From positions 1-64,000 of the forward strand of contig NZ_DF967522.1 in NCBI RefSeq assembly GCF_000971475.1: 64,000 nt of DNA, given 5' to 3'. Numbering within the stretch: the stretch's first letter is position 1; the number at the start of each line of letters is the position of its first letter. This DNA comes from Sulfuricella sp. T08. Its GTDB lineage: Bacteria > Pseudomonadota > Gammaproteobacteria > Burkholderiales > Sulfuricellaceae. Positions 46,460 to 56,311 of this stretch are shown in pieces. The position numbers and the translations under genes are program-made. Below the pieces are notes generated by a model. That model worked only from the letters and a program-made list of their open reading frames with translations. It was not told the origin of the DNA and made no database searches.

Positions 46460-47902
46460 ATGCAACGTAAAACTAAAATTGTCGCCACACTCGGCCCAGC
46501 CTCCAATGACCCGGAAGTGCTGAATCTTATGATGCAAGCCGGGGTGGACGTTGTCCGCCTCAACTTTTCCCACGGCAATCCAAAAGATCACATCGACCGT
46601 GCCGAAATGGTACGCGCCATGGCTCGTGCCAGAGGCAAAACGATCGGCGTACTGGTTGATCTGCAAGGCCCTAAAATTCGCATCGGCAAGTTCGAGCACG
46701 GAAAAATTACGCTGAAAAATGGCGATACATTCATTCTTGACAGTGATTGCACATTAGGCACCCAGGAAAGGGTAGGCCTCGACTACAAGGAACTGCCACG
46801 AGACGCCAGCCGCGGTACCACGCTGCTTCTGGACGATGGCAGAATCGTCCTCTGGGTCGAGGAGGTACGCGGCAACGAGATCATCTGCACAGTCAAGCAA
46901 GGTGGTGCGTTGTCCAACAATAAGGGCATCAACCGCCAGGGTGGCGGCCTGTCCGCTGCGGCACTGACCGAAAAGGACATGGAGGACATCAAAACCGCCG
47001 CGGCCCTTAAAGCGGATTACCTTGCGGTGTCTTTCCCGCGCGATGGCGCCGACATGCTACTGGCACGCAAGCTGATGGAGGCGGCCGGCGGCAAGAGCAT
47101 GCTGGTAGCCAAGATCGAACGTGCCGAAGCAATCACCAATCTGGGTGAAATTCTCGATGCATCAGACGCCATTATGGTAGCGCGTGGCGACCTGGGTGTT
47201 GAAGTCGGCGATGCGGCGGTTCCTGCCCTGCAAAAACGCATGATTCGCATGGCGCGTGAAAAGAACAAGCTGGCGATTACCGCCACCCAGATGATGGAAT
47301 CCATGATCAACAGCCCGATTCCCACCCGCGCCGAGGTTTCCGATGTGGCTAACGCGGTGATCGACGGCACTGACGCAGTGATGCTTTCGGCCGAAACCGC
47401 CGCCGGCCAGTACCCGGTCGAAGCGGTGGCAGCCATGGACCGAGTATGCATCGAGGCTGAAAAGGAATATGAGACCGAGTTCAGCAAACGTCGCCTGAGC
47501 ATGCAGTTCAACCGGGTGGACGAATCCATCGCCATGGCGACTACTTACCTGGCCAGCCACCTGAAAGTTAAGGCAATCGCCGCACTCACAGAATCCGGCT
47601 CGACTCCGCTGATGATGTCGCGCATCTACACGGATGTGCCGATCTACGCACTTTCATCCGACGTGGGTACGCGCAGGAAACTTACCCTGTTTCGGGGCGT
47701 TTACCCGGTCAACTTCAGGCCGGCCACGCAGGAACGCGAACAGGTCCTGCATGAGGCCGAGGATGAATTGCGCCGCCGCGGCGCGGTGAGGGACGGGGAT
47801 CTGATCATCCTCACCATCGGCGAACCGATAGGCAAGTCTGGCGGAACCAACACTATGAAAATCGTCAAAGTGGGCGAAATTCGATGCACCAGCAAGGCGT
47901 AA
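46460..47902 (+). CDS. pyk: Pyruvate kinase
   Basis: This 480-residue enzyme converts phosphoenolpyruvate and ADP to pyruvate and ATP. It begins RKTKIVATLGPASNDPEVLN, has VVRLNFSHG, the Mg/active-site region MLVAKIERAEAITNLGEIL, DAIMVARGDLGVEVG, and the loop GTDAVMLSAETAAGQYPVEA; a C-terminal regulatory-type domain follows. The ribosome binding site is weak. The spacer from pgk contains short inverted repeats (46382-46457). Its presence in the Calvin cluster links fixed carbon to pyruvate. Confidence 0.97.
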   Translation: MQRKTKIVATLGPASNDPEVLNLMMQAGVDVVRLNFSHGNPKDHIDRAEMVRAMARARGKTIGVLVDLQGPKIRIGKFEHGKITLKNGDTFILDSDCTLGTQERVGLDYKELPRDASRGTTLLLDDGRIVLWVEEVRGNEIICTVKQGGALSNNKGINRQGGGLSAAALTEKDMEDIKTAAALKADYLAVSFPRDGADMLLARKLMEAAGGKSMLVAKIERAEAITNLGEILDASDAIMVARGDLGVEVGDAAVPALQKRMIRMAREKNKLAITATQMMESMINSPIPTRAEVSDVANAVIDGTDAVMLSAETAAGQYPVEAVAAMDRVCIEAEKEYETEFSKRRLSMQFNRVDESIAMATTYLASHLKVKAIAALTESGSTPLMMSRIYTDVPIYALSSDVGTRRKLTLFRGVYPVNFRPATQEREQVLHEAEDELRRRGAVRDGDLIILTIGEPIGKSGGTNTMKIVKVGEIRCTSKA

Positions 47903-47950
47903 ATATCCGATTAACCAGCAGCAACTAATTTACTTATAGCAGGAGGAAAT

Positions 47951-49015
47951 ATGGCATTAGTATCCATGCGTCAACTTCTCGATCACGCCGCAGAAAATGG
48001 CTACGGCCTGCCGGCGTTCAACGTCAATAACCTGGAGCAGGTAATGGCGATCATGCAGGCCGCCGACGAGTGCGACAGCCCGGTGATCATGCAGGGTTCC
48101 GCCGGCGCGCGCAAGTATGCTGGTGAAGCATTCCTGCGCCACCTGATCGACGCCGCAATCGAAGCCTACCCGCACATTCCTGTTGTCATGCACCAGGATC
48201 ACGGCGCTTCTCCGGCGGTGTGCATCAACGCCATCCGCTCCGGTTTCTCCAGCGTGATGATGGACGGCTCCCTGCTGGAAGACGCCAAAACGCCATCCAG
48301 CTTTGAATACAACGTCGAAGTCACGCGCAAGGTAGTGGAAATGTCCCATGCCGTCGGCGTGTCCGTCGAGGGCGAACTGGGTTGCCTGGGTTCCCTGGAA
48401 ACCGGTATGGGTGAAAAAGAAGATGGACAGGGCGCCGAAGGCGTGCTGACCATGGATCAACTCCTGACCGATCCCAATGAAGCGGCCGAGTTCGTCAAGG
48501 CGACCGGCGTGGATGCCCTGGCCATCGCCATCGGCACTTCCCACGGTGCCTACAAGTTCACCCGCCCGCCCACCGGCGACGTGCTGGCCATCAGCCGCGT
48601 CAAGGAAATCCACGCCCGCATTCCCAATACCCACCTGGTAATGCACGGCTCCTCCTCGGTGCCGCAGGAATGGCTCAAGATCATCAACGATTTCGGCGGT
48701 GAAATGGGTGAAACCTATGGCGTGCCGGTCGAGGAAATCGTCGAGGGCATCAAGCACGGCGTGCGAAAGGTGAACATCGACACCGACCTGCGCATGGCCT
48801 CCACCGGGGCAGTACGCAAGTACCTGGCGGAAAACAAGAAAAATTTCGATCCGCGCAAATTTCTCGCCGCCGCCACTGTGGCGATGAAGGAAATCTGCAA
48901 GGCGCGCTACACTGCCTTCGGCTCCGCTGGCCAAGCCAGCAAGATCAAGCCGATCATGCTCGACCGCGTCGCCACCATGTACACCAAGGGCGAACTGAAA
49001 GCCGTCGTTAAGTAA
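47951..49015 (+). CDS. fba: Class II fructose-bisphosphate aldolase (Calvin-type)
   Basis: A 354-residue zinc aldolase that condenses triose phosphates, and in autotrophs also makes sedoheptulose bisphosphate. Motifs are [11 protein letters not shown] (zinc histidine), [33 protein letters not shown] and [13 protein letters not shown]. Length and the GEKEDGQG insertion match the Calvin-cycle subtype of class II. AGGAGG precedes the ATG by 6 bases. The transcript ends at the terminator at 49034-49062. Confidence 0.97.
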   Translation: MALVSMRQLLDHAAENGYGLPAFNVNNLEQVMAIMQAADECDSPVIMQGSAGARKYAGEAFLRHLIDAAIEAYPHIPVVMHQDHGASPAVCINAIRSGFSSVMMDGSLLEDAKTPSSFEYNVEVTRKVVEMSHAVGVSVEGELGCLGSLETGMGEKEDGQGAEGVLTMDQLLTDPNEAAEFVKATGVDALAIAIGTSHGAYKFTRPPTGDVLAISRVKEIHARIPNTHLVMHGSSSVPQEWLKIINDFGGEMGETYGVPVEEIVEGIKHGVRKVNIDTDLRMASTGAVRKYLAENKKNFDPRKFLAAATVAMKEICKARYTAFGSAGQASKIKPIMLDRVATMYTKGELKAVVK

Positions 49016-49033
49016 GCATCTTTACTTCTCGCG

Positions 49034-49062
49034 AAAAAAGGCGGCTTAGGCCGCCTTTTTTT
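49034..49062. terminator. Rho-independent terminator after fba, shared with cbbR
   Basis: AAAAAAGGCGGC-TTAG-GCCGCCTTTTTT forms a perfect stem with a four-base loop and flanking A/T runs on both sides, so it can terminate fba (plus) and cbbR (minus). The stop codon of cbbR is at 49061. Confidence 0.9.
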
Positions 49063-49975
49063 ATGCCTTTACCGTTTGCATCACCTGTGCCGCTTCTTGC
49101 AACAGAAATTCCTTGAATGCCTGCGCCACGGCTGAGAGTCGCTTGCCTTTGCGGTGCACCACGTACCAGTGGCGCAAGATTGGAAATGATTCCACGTCCA
49201 GCACCACCAGCCTTTTGGTTTCCAGTTCCAGTGTAATGGTGTGGATCGATACCACGCCCAAGCCCATGCCTGCCCGCACCGCCTGCTTGATGGCTTCGTT
49301 GGTACTCGTCTCCATGCCGGTGGAGAGAGACAGGTTTTGCTGAGCGAAAAACCGCTCCATTGCACTGCGTGTGCCGGAACCCTCTTCGCGCACGATGAAC
49401 GTTTCCTGTGCTAGCCGGGATAGCGGGATTTGCCGTTCACGCGCCAGAGAATGGCTCGGCGGGGCAATCACCACCAGCGGGTTTTCCATGAAGGGCTCGG
49501 CATCGATATCCAAGCCATCTGGCGGCAACCCCATGACACCGAGATCCATCTCGTTATGGGCGAGTTGATTGATCAACACTTCGCGGTTAATCACATTCAG
49601 GCTTAGCGTGACGTTCTGATTGCGCTGACAAAACAGGGCCAGGAGCTGCGGCGCGAAATAATTCGCAGTGCTGACCACGGAAATATTCAACTTGCCGCGT
49701 TTCAAACCCTTCATCTCTCCCAGCACTGCCTCCGCCTCGGCTAACTGCTGGGCGATGCTACGGCTATAGTGATAGACCTCATTGCCGGCATCGGTAAGAA
49801 ATATCTTCTTACCGATCTGTTCGAACAAGGGCAGGCCGACACTCCCCTCGAGTTGCTTGATTTGCATGGAAACCGCGGGCTGGGTCAGATGCAGCTCCTC
49901 AGCCGCACGGGAAAAGCTGAGGAGGCGGGCAACAGCCTCGAATACCTGCAGCTGGCGTAAAGTGATATGCAGCAT
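49061..49975 (-). CDS. cbbR: LysR-type regulator of CO2 fixation, CbbR
   Basis: This 304-residue LysR-family regulator has an N-terminal winged helix-turn-helix (about 1-65, LRQLQVFEAVARLLSFSRAA and LTQPAVSMQIKQLEG) and a periplasmic-binding-like effector domain. Its divergent position next to cbbM identifies it as CbbR, which binds between the two genes and responds to metabolites or redox state. Length is normal. No other regulator is nearby. Confidence 0.92.
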   Translation of the reverse strand: MLHITLRQLQVFEAVARLLSFSRAAEELHLTQPAVSMQIKQLEGSVGLPLFEQIGKKIFLTDAGNEVYHYSRSIAQQLAEAEAVLGEMKGLKRGKLNISVVSTANYFAPQLLALFCQRNQNVTLSLNVINREVLINQLAHNEMDLGVMGLPPDGLDIDAEPFMENPLVVIAPPSHSLARERQIPLSRLAQETFIVREEGSGTRSAMERFFAQQNLSLSTGMETSTNEAIKQAVRAGMGLGVVSIHTITLELETKRLVVLDVESFPILRHWYVVHRKGKRLSAVAQAFKEFLLQEAAQVMQTVKA

Positions 49976-50290
49976 AACTGAATAATAAATATTTACTTAT
50001 GTTATTTTAAATAATGCATTGCCCATCTTATGCCTGTTCATTCCTAAATGGAACAATCTGGCAATTTTCCATTAAAATTTCCGGCGTTGCATAAACCACG
50101 AAGCAGGAAATTGGGTCGCCAAGAACTTGCGAGAAATAGCAAGAAGCACTGTCCCGACTAATGTCATACCAATCATAAGCATTTACTAATCATTAGTATA
50201 ATAATTATTTAATATTATTTATGGCTGATCATTCGTATAGTAGTGCCCAGTAGCTCATTCATTAACGGATTTTTGCGAAGGAACATTCAG
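49976..50290. promoter_or_regulatory. cbbR-cbbM divergent promoter region
   Basis: 315 AT-rich bases between the divergent genes. It contains several LysR-type T-N11-A sites and a palindrome ACTAAT-C-ATTAGT (50185-50197), which is a reasonable CbbR operator candidate. Another AT-rich segment (49980-50015, TTACTTATG...AAATAATGC) lies by the cbbR start. The cbbM ribosome binding site (GAAGGA) is at 50276-50281. Exact promoters are not assigned. Confidence 0.6.
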
Positions 50291-51670
50291 ATGGATCAAT
50301 CAGCACGTTACGCCGACCTTAGCCTCAAGGAAGAAGACCTGATCAAGGGTGACAAGCACATCCTCGTCGCTTATCACATGCAGCCAGCCACGGGTTATGG
50401 CTATCTGGAAGTGGCCGCGCACATCGCGGCCGAGTCATCCACCGGCACCAACGTCGAAGTCTCCACCACGGACGACTTCACCAAGGGCGTAGACGCACTG
50501 GTTTATTTCATCGACGAAGCCAAGGGCGTAATGAAGGTCGCCTACCCGAATGATCTGTTCGACCGCAACGTGACCGACGGCCGCGCCATGCTGGTGTCGT
50601 TCCTGACGCTGGCGATCGGTAACAACCAGGGCATGGGCGATGTGAAGCACCTGCAGATGCAGGATTTCTATGTACCCTGGTCCATGTTGCGTTTGTATGA
50701 TGGTCCGGCCAAAGACATCACCGACCTGTGGGACATTCTGGGTCGCCCCCGCGTCGACGGTGGCTACATCGCCGGCACCATCATCAAGCCCAAGCTGGGT
50801 CTGCGTCCCGAGCCGTTTGCCAAGGCCGCTTACCAGTTCTGGCTGGGTGGCGATTTCATCAAGAACGATGAGCCCCAAGGCAACCAGGTATTCTGCCCAA
50901 CCAAAAAGGTAATCCCGCTGGTGTATGACGCGATGAAGCGCGCCATGGACGAAACCGGCCAGGCCAAATTGTTCTCCGCCAACATCACCGCTGACGACCA
51001 TTACGAAATGCTCGCCCGCGCCGATTACATTCTGGAAGCCTTTGGCCCGGATGCAAACAAGGTCGCATTCCTGGTGGACGGCTACGTCGGCGGCCCCGGC
51101 ATGATTACCACCGCCCGTCGCCAATATCCCGGCCAGTACCTGCACTATCACCGTGCTGGTCACGGTGCGATCACGTCGCCTTCAGCCGTGCGTGGCTACA
51201 CCGCGTTCGTGCTGGCCAAGATGTCCCGTCTGCAAGGCGCTTCCGGCATCCACGTCGGCACCATGGGCTACGGCAAGATGGAAGGCGGCAGGGATGACCG
51301 CAACATCGCCTACATGATCGAGCGCGATTCAGCGGACGGCCCTTACTTCCATCAGGAATGGCACGGCATGAAGCCCACCACCCCGATCATCTCCGGCGGC
51401 ATGAACGCGCTGCGTCTGCCAGGCTTCTTCGAGAACCTGGGCCACGGCAACGTGATCAACACCTCTGGTGGCGGTTCCTACGGCCACATCGACAGCCCGG
51501 CGGCCGGCGCAATCTCCCTGCGTCAATCCTATGAGTGCTGGAAAGCCGGCGCCGACCCGATTGAATTCGCGAAAGAGCACAAGGAATTTGCCCGCGCGTT
51601 CGAATCCTTCCCGGGCGACGCCGACAAGATCTTCCCAGGCTGGCGCGAAAAGCTGGGCGTACACAAGTAA
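50291..51670 (+). CDS. cbbM: Form II ribulose-1,5-bisphosphate carboxylase/oxygenase
   Basis: A 459-residue CO2-fixing enzyme of the single-subunit form II type. It has the carbamylated lysine at K191 in [10 protein letters not shown], the same number as in the Rhodospirillum rubrum enzyme, the active-site segment [20 protein letters not shown] and the loop-6 lysine in [11 protein letters not shown] used the ATG at 50291 (GAAGGA upstream; family-like start [10 protein letters not shown]) rather than an in-frame codon at 50243. Form II enzymes suit low-oxygen, high-CO2 conditions. It is divergent from cbbR and followed by a terminator and cbbQ. Confidence 0.98.
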   Translation: MDQSARYADLSLKEEDLIKGDKHILVAYHMQPATGYGYLEVAAHIAAESSTGTNVEVSTTDDFTKGVDALVYFIDEAKGVMKVAYPNDLFDRNVTDGRAMLVSFLTLAIGNNQGMGDVKHLQMQDFYVPWSMLRLYDGPAKDITDLWDILGRPRVDGGYIAGTIIKPKLGLRPEPFAKAAYQFWLGGDFIKNDEPQGNQVFCPTKKVIPLVYDAMKRAMDETGQAKLFSANITADDHYEMLARADYILEAFGPDANKVAFLVDGYVGGPGMITTARRQYPGQYLHYHRAGHGAITSPSAVRGYTAFVLAKMSRLQGASGIHVGTMGYGKMEGGRDDRNIAYMIERDSADGPYFHQEWHGMKPTTPIISGGMNALRLPGFFENLGHGNVINTSGGGSYGHIDSPAAGAISLRQSYECWKAGADPIEFAKEHKEFARAFESFPGDADKIFPGWREKLGVHK

Positions 51671-51698
51671 GCTTGGTTTAAAACGATGCACTAAAAGG

Positions 51699-51724
51699 CG
51701 CCCCCACTTTGCTGGGGGCGTTTT
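51699..51724 (+). terminator. Terminator/attenuator between cbbM and cbbQ
   Basis: Perfect 8-bp GC stem (CGCCCCCA with TGGGGGCG) with a six-base loop followed by TTTT. It lies 28 bases after cbbM and 45 bases before cbbQ, so it probably lowers cbbQO expression relative to cbbM or stabilises the cbbM mRNA. Confidence 0.8.
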
Positions 51725-51769
51725 GTTCCGGGGCCAGGAAACCGTTCTTGCCTCACGGATCAGGAGAAA

Positions 51770-52576
51770 ATGATGACCGTCAAAGACCAGTACAAGGTTC
51801 ACAAAGAACCGTTCTATCAACAGCAAACCAATGAAGTGGCTCTCTATGAAGCGGCCTATGCCGCCCGCCTGCCCGTAATGATCAAAGGCCCGACCGGCTG
51901 CGGCAAATCGCGCTTCGTCGAATACATGGCGTGGAAACTCAACAAGCCGCTGATTACCGTAGCCTGTAACGAAGACATGACCGCCTCCGACCTGGTCGGA
52001 CGCTATGTTCTTGAAGCCAACGGCACACGCTGGCTGGATGGCCCATTGACCACCGCTGCGCGTATCGGCGCGATCTGCTACCTGGACGAAATCGTCGAAG
52101 CGCGCCAGGATACCACCGTGGTGATCCACCCACTCACCGACCACCGCCGCACCCTGCCCCTGGATAAAAAAGGCGAGCTTCTCGAAGCGCACCCCGATTT
52201 TCAGATGGTGATTTCCTACAATCCGGGCTACCAGAACCTGATGAAGGATCTGAAGCAATCGACCAAACAGCGCTTTACCGCGTTCGAGTTCGACTACCCC
52301 GATGCCAAGCTGGAAACCAGTATCGTTGCCAAGGAAACCGGTACGGACGAAGCGCTAGCGGCCAAACTGGTGAAAATAGGCGCCACCGCGCGCAACCTCA
52401 AAGGGCACGGCCTGGACGAAGGCATTTCGACCCGCCTGCTGGTCTATGCAGCCACCCTGATCAAGGGCGGCGTGGAGCCCCGTGATGCCTGCCGCATGTC
52501 GCTGGTGCGCCCGATCACCGACGACGCGGACATTCGCGATACACTGGATCACGCAATCGACGCCACTTTCGACTAA
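51770..52576 (+). CDS. cbbQ: RuBisCO activase AAA+ subunit CbbQ
   Basis: This 268-residue AAA+ ATPase of the MoxR class works with CbbO to remove inhibitory sugar phosphates from RuBisCO. It has the Walker A motif GPTGCGKS (residues 40-47), Walker [12 protein letters not shown] and sensor region [16 protein letters not shown] is preceded by CAGGAGAA, so the start is at either ATG. It belongs with the form II cbbM just upstream, as in the Q/O activase pairs of other chemoautotrophs. Confidence 0.96.
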   Translation: MMTVKDQYKVHKEPFYQQQTNEVALYEAAYAARLPVMIKGPTGCGKSRFVEYMAWKLNKPLITVACNEDMTASDLVGRYVLEANGTRWLDGPLTTAARIGAICYLDEIVEARQDTTVVIHPLTDHRRTLPLDKKGELLEAHPDFQMVISYNPGYQNLMKDLKQSTKQRFTAFEFDYPDAKLETSIVAKETGTDEALAAKLVKIGATARNLKGHGLDEGISTRLLVYAATLIKGGVEPRDACRMSLVRPITDDADIRDTLDHAIDATFD

Positions 52577-52603
52577 TTCCATTTCTCGATCAAAAAAGCA
52601 CTA

Positions 52604-52678
52604 ACCGCAAAGGACGCAAGGAACAACAAAACCCTCAGACATACCAGCCTGATTGCTTTCCTTTGCATCCTTTGCGGT
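52604..52678. repeat. Inverted repeat between cbbQ and cbbO
   Basis: ACCGCAAAGGACGCAAGGAA (52604-52623) pairs almost perfectly with TTCCTTTGCATCCTTTGCGG (52658-52677, then T), with one mismatch and one extra base. A 34-base spacer separates the arms. Confidence 0.8.
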
Positions 52679-52721
52679 GAAAGATTTTTGCTGTTTATTG
52701 TTGGACTGTATGCAAATTGGA

Positions 52722-55004
52722 ATGAGGACTGCGAACGTGGCTGAAGTAAACACCGAGTACGAACATCCCTTGATGAAGGTCTACCGCGAGCAACTCAATT
52801 GCGGCTTTCCCCAAGTCAAGGATGTCTTCGATGACTGCATGGCGGAAGCCCTGTCCATTTTGTCAAAGGAGGGCATCACCGCCTATCTGGAGGCCGCCGG
52901 CTTTCTGTGCAGAATGGGGCGCGGCGTTGAGCCGGTGCTGATTTTCCTGGAGGAATGGCCGTCGGCCGCCAAAAGGCTGGGCGAATCCGTTCTGCCGGCG
53001 GTGATGGAATTTATCCACAAGATGAACAAATCGCCCAACGGCAAGGCGATCGTGCCGTTCCTGCAGGTGCTGGCAGCGACCGCCCGCAAGCTTCATTCCC
53101 AGAAACGGATGCAGGATTACCTGGATCTGGCACTGGACTTCATGAACCGTACTACCGGCTCGATTCACGGCATCCACACCACCTTTGCCAGTCCCGGCTT
53201 GCCCGAACTCTACGCCCAGACGCCTTACCTGCTCAGCCAGATTTCCCTGCAAGGACTAAAAAACTGGGTAGAGTACGGTATCAGAAATTACGGTGATCAC
53301 CCGGAACGGCAGATCGATTACTTCAGCCTGCAATCGGCGGACAGCAAGGCTGTCATGCAGCGCGAGCGCCACGGCACGCTGATGGTTGATGTCGAACGCA
53401 AGCTGGATCTCTATCTGCGCGGACTGTGGGAACATCACGATTATCTGGTGCCGTACTCCCTGGGTTTCGACGAGCTGCGCAAACCCGTCCCCTACTACGA
53501 CAAACTGGGCATCCGCCTGCCAGATGTGTATGACGACTTTAACGGTATTACCGGGATCGACCGCTATCGTGCCACACTGGCCCATATCGTCGGTCACAAG
53601 CGCTGGACCAGCGCGATTTTTGCCGACAATTTCAGCCCCTTCCAGCGTATGGCCGTTGAGTTCTTTGAGGACGCCAGAATCGAATGGCTGGCGATGCGCG
53701 AATATCCCGGTCTGCGCCGCCTGTTCCTGGCCCTGCACCCCAAGCCGATGGAGGGTGCCTGCAACCCGGAAACCACTTCCTGCCTGCGCTTTCGCCTAGC
53801 CATGCTGTCGCGCGCCCTGCTCGACCCGGAACACGGATATCTGGACGCCGACCTCAACGACTTCGTTGCCCGCTTTCATGAAACCATGGCCAAGGGAGAG
53901 TCCAGTACCGAGGAAATTGCCGGTCTCGCCATCAGCTACGTCGCCAGAACCCGCCGCCAGAGCGACCAGCTCGCCAAGGTGCATTTCGATGATACCGAGG
54001 TGGGCTACCGCGACGACAACCGCCAAATGTGGCGGTTTCACGAACAGAGCGACGATGAAGAGATGTTCGATGACCACCGCAAGGTCGAATGGGAAGAAAA
54101 GCCTAGTGGCCTGCCACCACGCCATTACCCCGAATGGGACTACCTCAGCCAGACTTTCCGTCCGGACTGGGTGAGCGTGTACGAAGCATTGCATCCCAAG
54201 GGCAAGGCAGCCGATATCGACAAACTGCTGGACAAGAATGCCGCCCTGGCGAAGCGCCTGAAACGCATGCTGGACCTGCTCAAGCCGCAGGAAAAAATGC
54301 GTATCCGTTATCAGGAAGAAGGCAGTGAACTGGACCTGGACATCGCCCTGCGCTCCCTGATCGACTTCAAGAGCGGCGCCAACCCGGACCCGCGCATCAA
54401 CATGAGCCACAAGACCAGCGGGCGCGACATCGCCGTGATGCTGCTGCTTGACCTATCCGAATCCCTTAACGAAAAAGTGGCGGGCACCGCGCAAACCATT
54501 CTTGAACTCAGCCAGGAAGCCGTCTCGCTGCTAGCCTGGGCGATCGACAAACTGGGCGACCCCTTCGCCATCGGCGGTTTCCATTCCAACACCCGTCACG
54601 ACGTACGCTACCTGCACGTCAAGGGCTACAGCGAACGCTGGAACGACGAAGTGAAAGCGCGCCTGGCCGCGATGACCGCACAATACTCCACCCGCATGGG
54701 TGCCGCCATGCGCCACGCCGCCCACTACCTTGAAGCACAGAAGGCGGACAAGAAGCTGATGCTGATCCTCACTGATGGCCAACCCTCCGACGTAGACACC
54801 AAAGATGAGCGCATGCTGATCGAAGATGCCCGGCAGGCAGTCAAGGAACTGGATCAGAAGGGCATCTACACCTACTGCATCAACCTCGACCCGAAAGCGG
54901 ATGAATATGTGACCGATATTTTCGGCAAACAGTACACTGTGATCGACAACATCCAGCGCCTGCCTGAACGTCTGCCGCAACTGTTCATGGCGCTGACCAA
55001 GTAA
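52722..55004 (+). CDS. cbbO: RuBisCO activase VWA subunit CbbO
   Basis: This ~760-residue protein is the adaptor that recruits the CbbQ hexamer to RuBisCO. Its N-terminal region is helical, and the C-terminal von Willebrand factor A domain has the MIDAS motif DLSES (LLLDLSESLNEK) and LTDGQPSD. It is similar in layout to the NorD family. The start is uncertain: ATG 52722, GTG 52737 (GAGG 9 bases upstream) and ATG 52710 are all possible. It follows cbbQ after about 145 bases. Confidence 0.95.
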   Translation: MRTANVAEVNTEYEHPLMKVYREQLNCGFPQVKDVFDDCMAEALSILSKEGITAYLEAAGFLCRMGRGVEPVLIFLEEWPSAAKRLGESVLPAVMEFIHKMNKSPNGKAIVPFLQVLAATARKLHSQKRMQDYLDLALDFMNRTTGSIHGIHTTFASPGLPELYAQTPYLLSQISLQGLKNWVEYGIRNYGDHPERQIDYFSLQSADSKAVMQRERHGTLMVDVERKLDLYLRGLWEHHDYLVPYSLGFDELRKPVPYYDKLGIRLPDVYDDFNGITGIDRYRATLAHIVGHKRWTSAIFADNFSPFQRMAVEFFEDARIEWLAMREYPGLRRLFLALHPKPMEGACNPETTSCLRFRLAMLSRALLDPEHGYLDADLNDFVARFHETMAKGESSTEEIAGLAISYVARTRRQSDQLAKVHFDDTEVGYRDDNRQMWRFHEQSDDEEMFDDHRKVEWEEKPSGLPPRHYPEWDYLSQTFRPDWVSVYEALHPKGKAADIDKLLDKNAALAKRLKRMLDLLKPQEKMRIRYQEEGSELDLDIALRSLIDFKSGANPDPRINMSHKTSGRDIAVMLLLDLSESLNEKVAGTAQTILELSQEAVSLLAWAIDKLGDPFAIGGFHSNTRHDVRYLHVKGYSERWNDEVKARLAAMTAQYSTRMGAAMRHAAHYLEAQKADKKLMLILTDGQPSDVDTKDERMLIEDARQAVKELDQKGIYTYCINLDPKADEYVTDIFGKQYTVIDNIQRLPERLPQLFMALTK

Positions 55005-55073
55005 TCACCGGTCGTTGACTGAACGCCGATTGTGGATGATCATATCCTTTATTAACCTCAGGACATCCCGATC

Positions 55074-56189
55074 ATGACCAAATACATAGGCATCCTTACT
55101 TCCGGCGGCGATAGCCCCGGTCTGAACGCGGCAATCCGCGGAGTCGGCAAAGCAGCCCTGAATCATTACGGCATGCAGATCATCGGCTTCCGTGACGGCT
55201 TCCGTGGGTTAATGGAAAATCGCGTCATGCGGCTGGACGGCGGGGAACTGTCCGACATCCTGACCCGTGGCGGCACCATCCTCGGCACCAGTCGCGACAA
55301 GCCGCATCGCATGCCGGTTGGCGGCAAGCTGCTGGACATGACCGACGTCATTGTCGGCAATTACCAGGACAACCATCTTGATGCCCTGGTCTGCCTGGGT
55401 GGCGGCGGCACCATGAAAAACGCCCTGCGCCTCAAGGAAAAAGGTGTCAACGTCATCACCCTGCCCAAGACCATCGATAACGATGTCGCCCTGACCGACA
55501 TCACCTTCGGCTTCGATACCGCGTTGGGCATTGCGACCGACGCGATCGACCGCCTCCACAGCACGGCACACAGCCATCACCGCATTATCGTGGTGGAGAT
55601 CATGGGTCACCGGGCCGGCTGGCTGGCATTGGGCGCGGGCATCGCCGGCGGCGCCGACGTTATCCTGATTCCCGAAATTCCTTACGATGTGGCCAGTGTA
55701 GCCGAAGCGATCCGCGAGCGCAGTCGCCGTGGCAAGCCGTTCAGCATCGTCGCCATCGCCGAAGGCGTGATTTCGAAGCAGGAACATGCAGACATGCTGG
55801 CCGCACAAAAGAAAAAAGACAGCTCAAAACAGAAGCCTGGCAAGAAGGTCGAGGCAGAGAGCATCCCGGAAGCCCAGTACGCTGAAAAAACGGTGCGTCT
55901 CGCCAAGCAGCTCGAATTGCTGACCGGGCTCGAATCGCGCATCACCATCCTCGGGCACCTGCAGCGCGGCGGCATCCCTTCTGCGGCCGACCGTCTGCTC
56001 GCCACCCGATTGGGAACAGCCTGCACCGACCTGATTCATCAAGGTCACTATGGCGTCATGGTCGCCGCCAAAGGAGACGGCACCCGAGCCGTAAAACTGG
56101 AGGAAGTCGCCGGGAAAGTCAAAACCGTTCCCCCCGACCACCCCTGGGTGCTAAGCGCACGCCACGTCGGCACCAACATGGGCGATTGA
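55074..56189 (+). CDS. 6-phosphofructokinase, phosphoryl donor uncertain
   Basis: A 371-residue PfkA-superfamily enzyme. It has the N-terminal loop [17 protein letters not shown], the donor-site segment CLGGGGT (residues 107-113) and the substrate loop PKTIDND (131-137). The E. coli ATP enzyme has GGDGS and PGTIDND. Lysine in PKTIDND is typical of pyrophosphate-dependent and mixed groups, whereas the Gly at the second donor position is ATP-like and the usual Asp is missing. The donor cannot be assigned. Lying right after cbbO, it may run reversibly in CO2 fixation, as PPi-type enzymes do in some autotrophs and methanotrophs. Confidence 0.88.
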   Translation: MTKYIGILTSGGDSPGLNAAIRGVGKAALNHYGMQIIGFRDGFRGLMENRVMRLDGGELSDILTRGGTILGTSRDKPHRMPVGGKLLDMTDVIVGNYQDNHLDALVCLGGGGTMKNALRLKEKGVNVITLPKTIDNDVALTDITFGFDTALGIATDAIDRLHSTAHSHHRIIVVEIMGHRAGWLALGAGIAGGADVILIPEIPYDVASVAEAIRERSRRGKPFSIVAIAEGVISKQEHADMLAAQKKKDSSKQKPGKKVEAESIPEAQYAEKTVRLAKQLELLTGLESRITILGHLQRGGIPSAADRLLATRLGTACTDLIHQGHYGVMVAAKGDGTRAVKLEEVAGKVKTVPPDHPWVLSARHVGTNMGD

Positions 56190-56311
56190 ACCGGTTACAA
56201 ATTAGGGGTTTCCCTGATAGTCAGAAACAACGTTTTGCCGTTTAATGTGTTCACTTTTTTGCTTATCATGCTTTCGCATGCGGCAAGCACATTAACCCAC
56301 GGTAAAACAAC

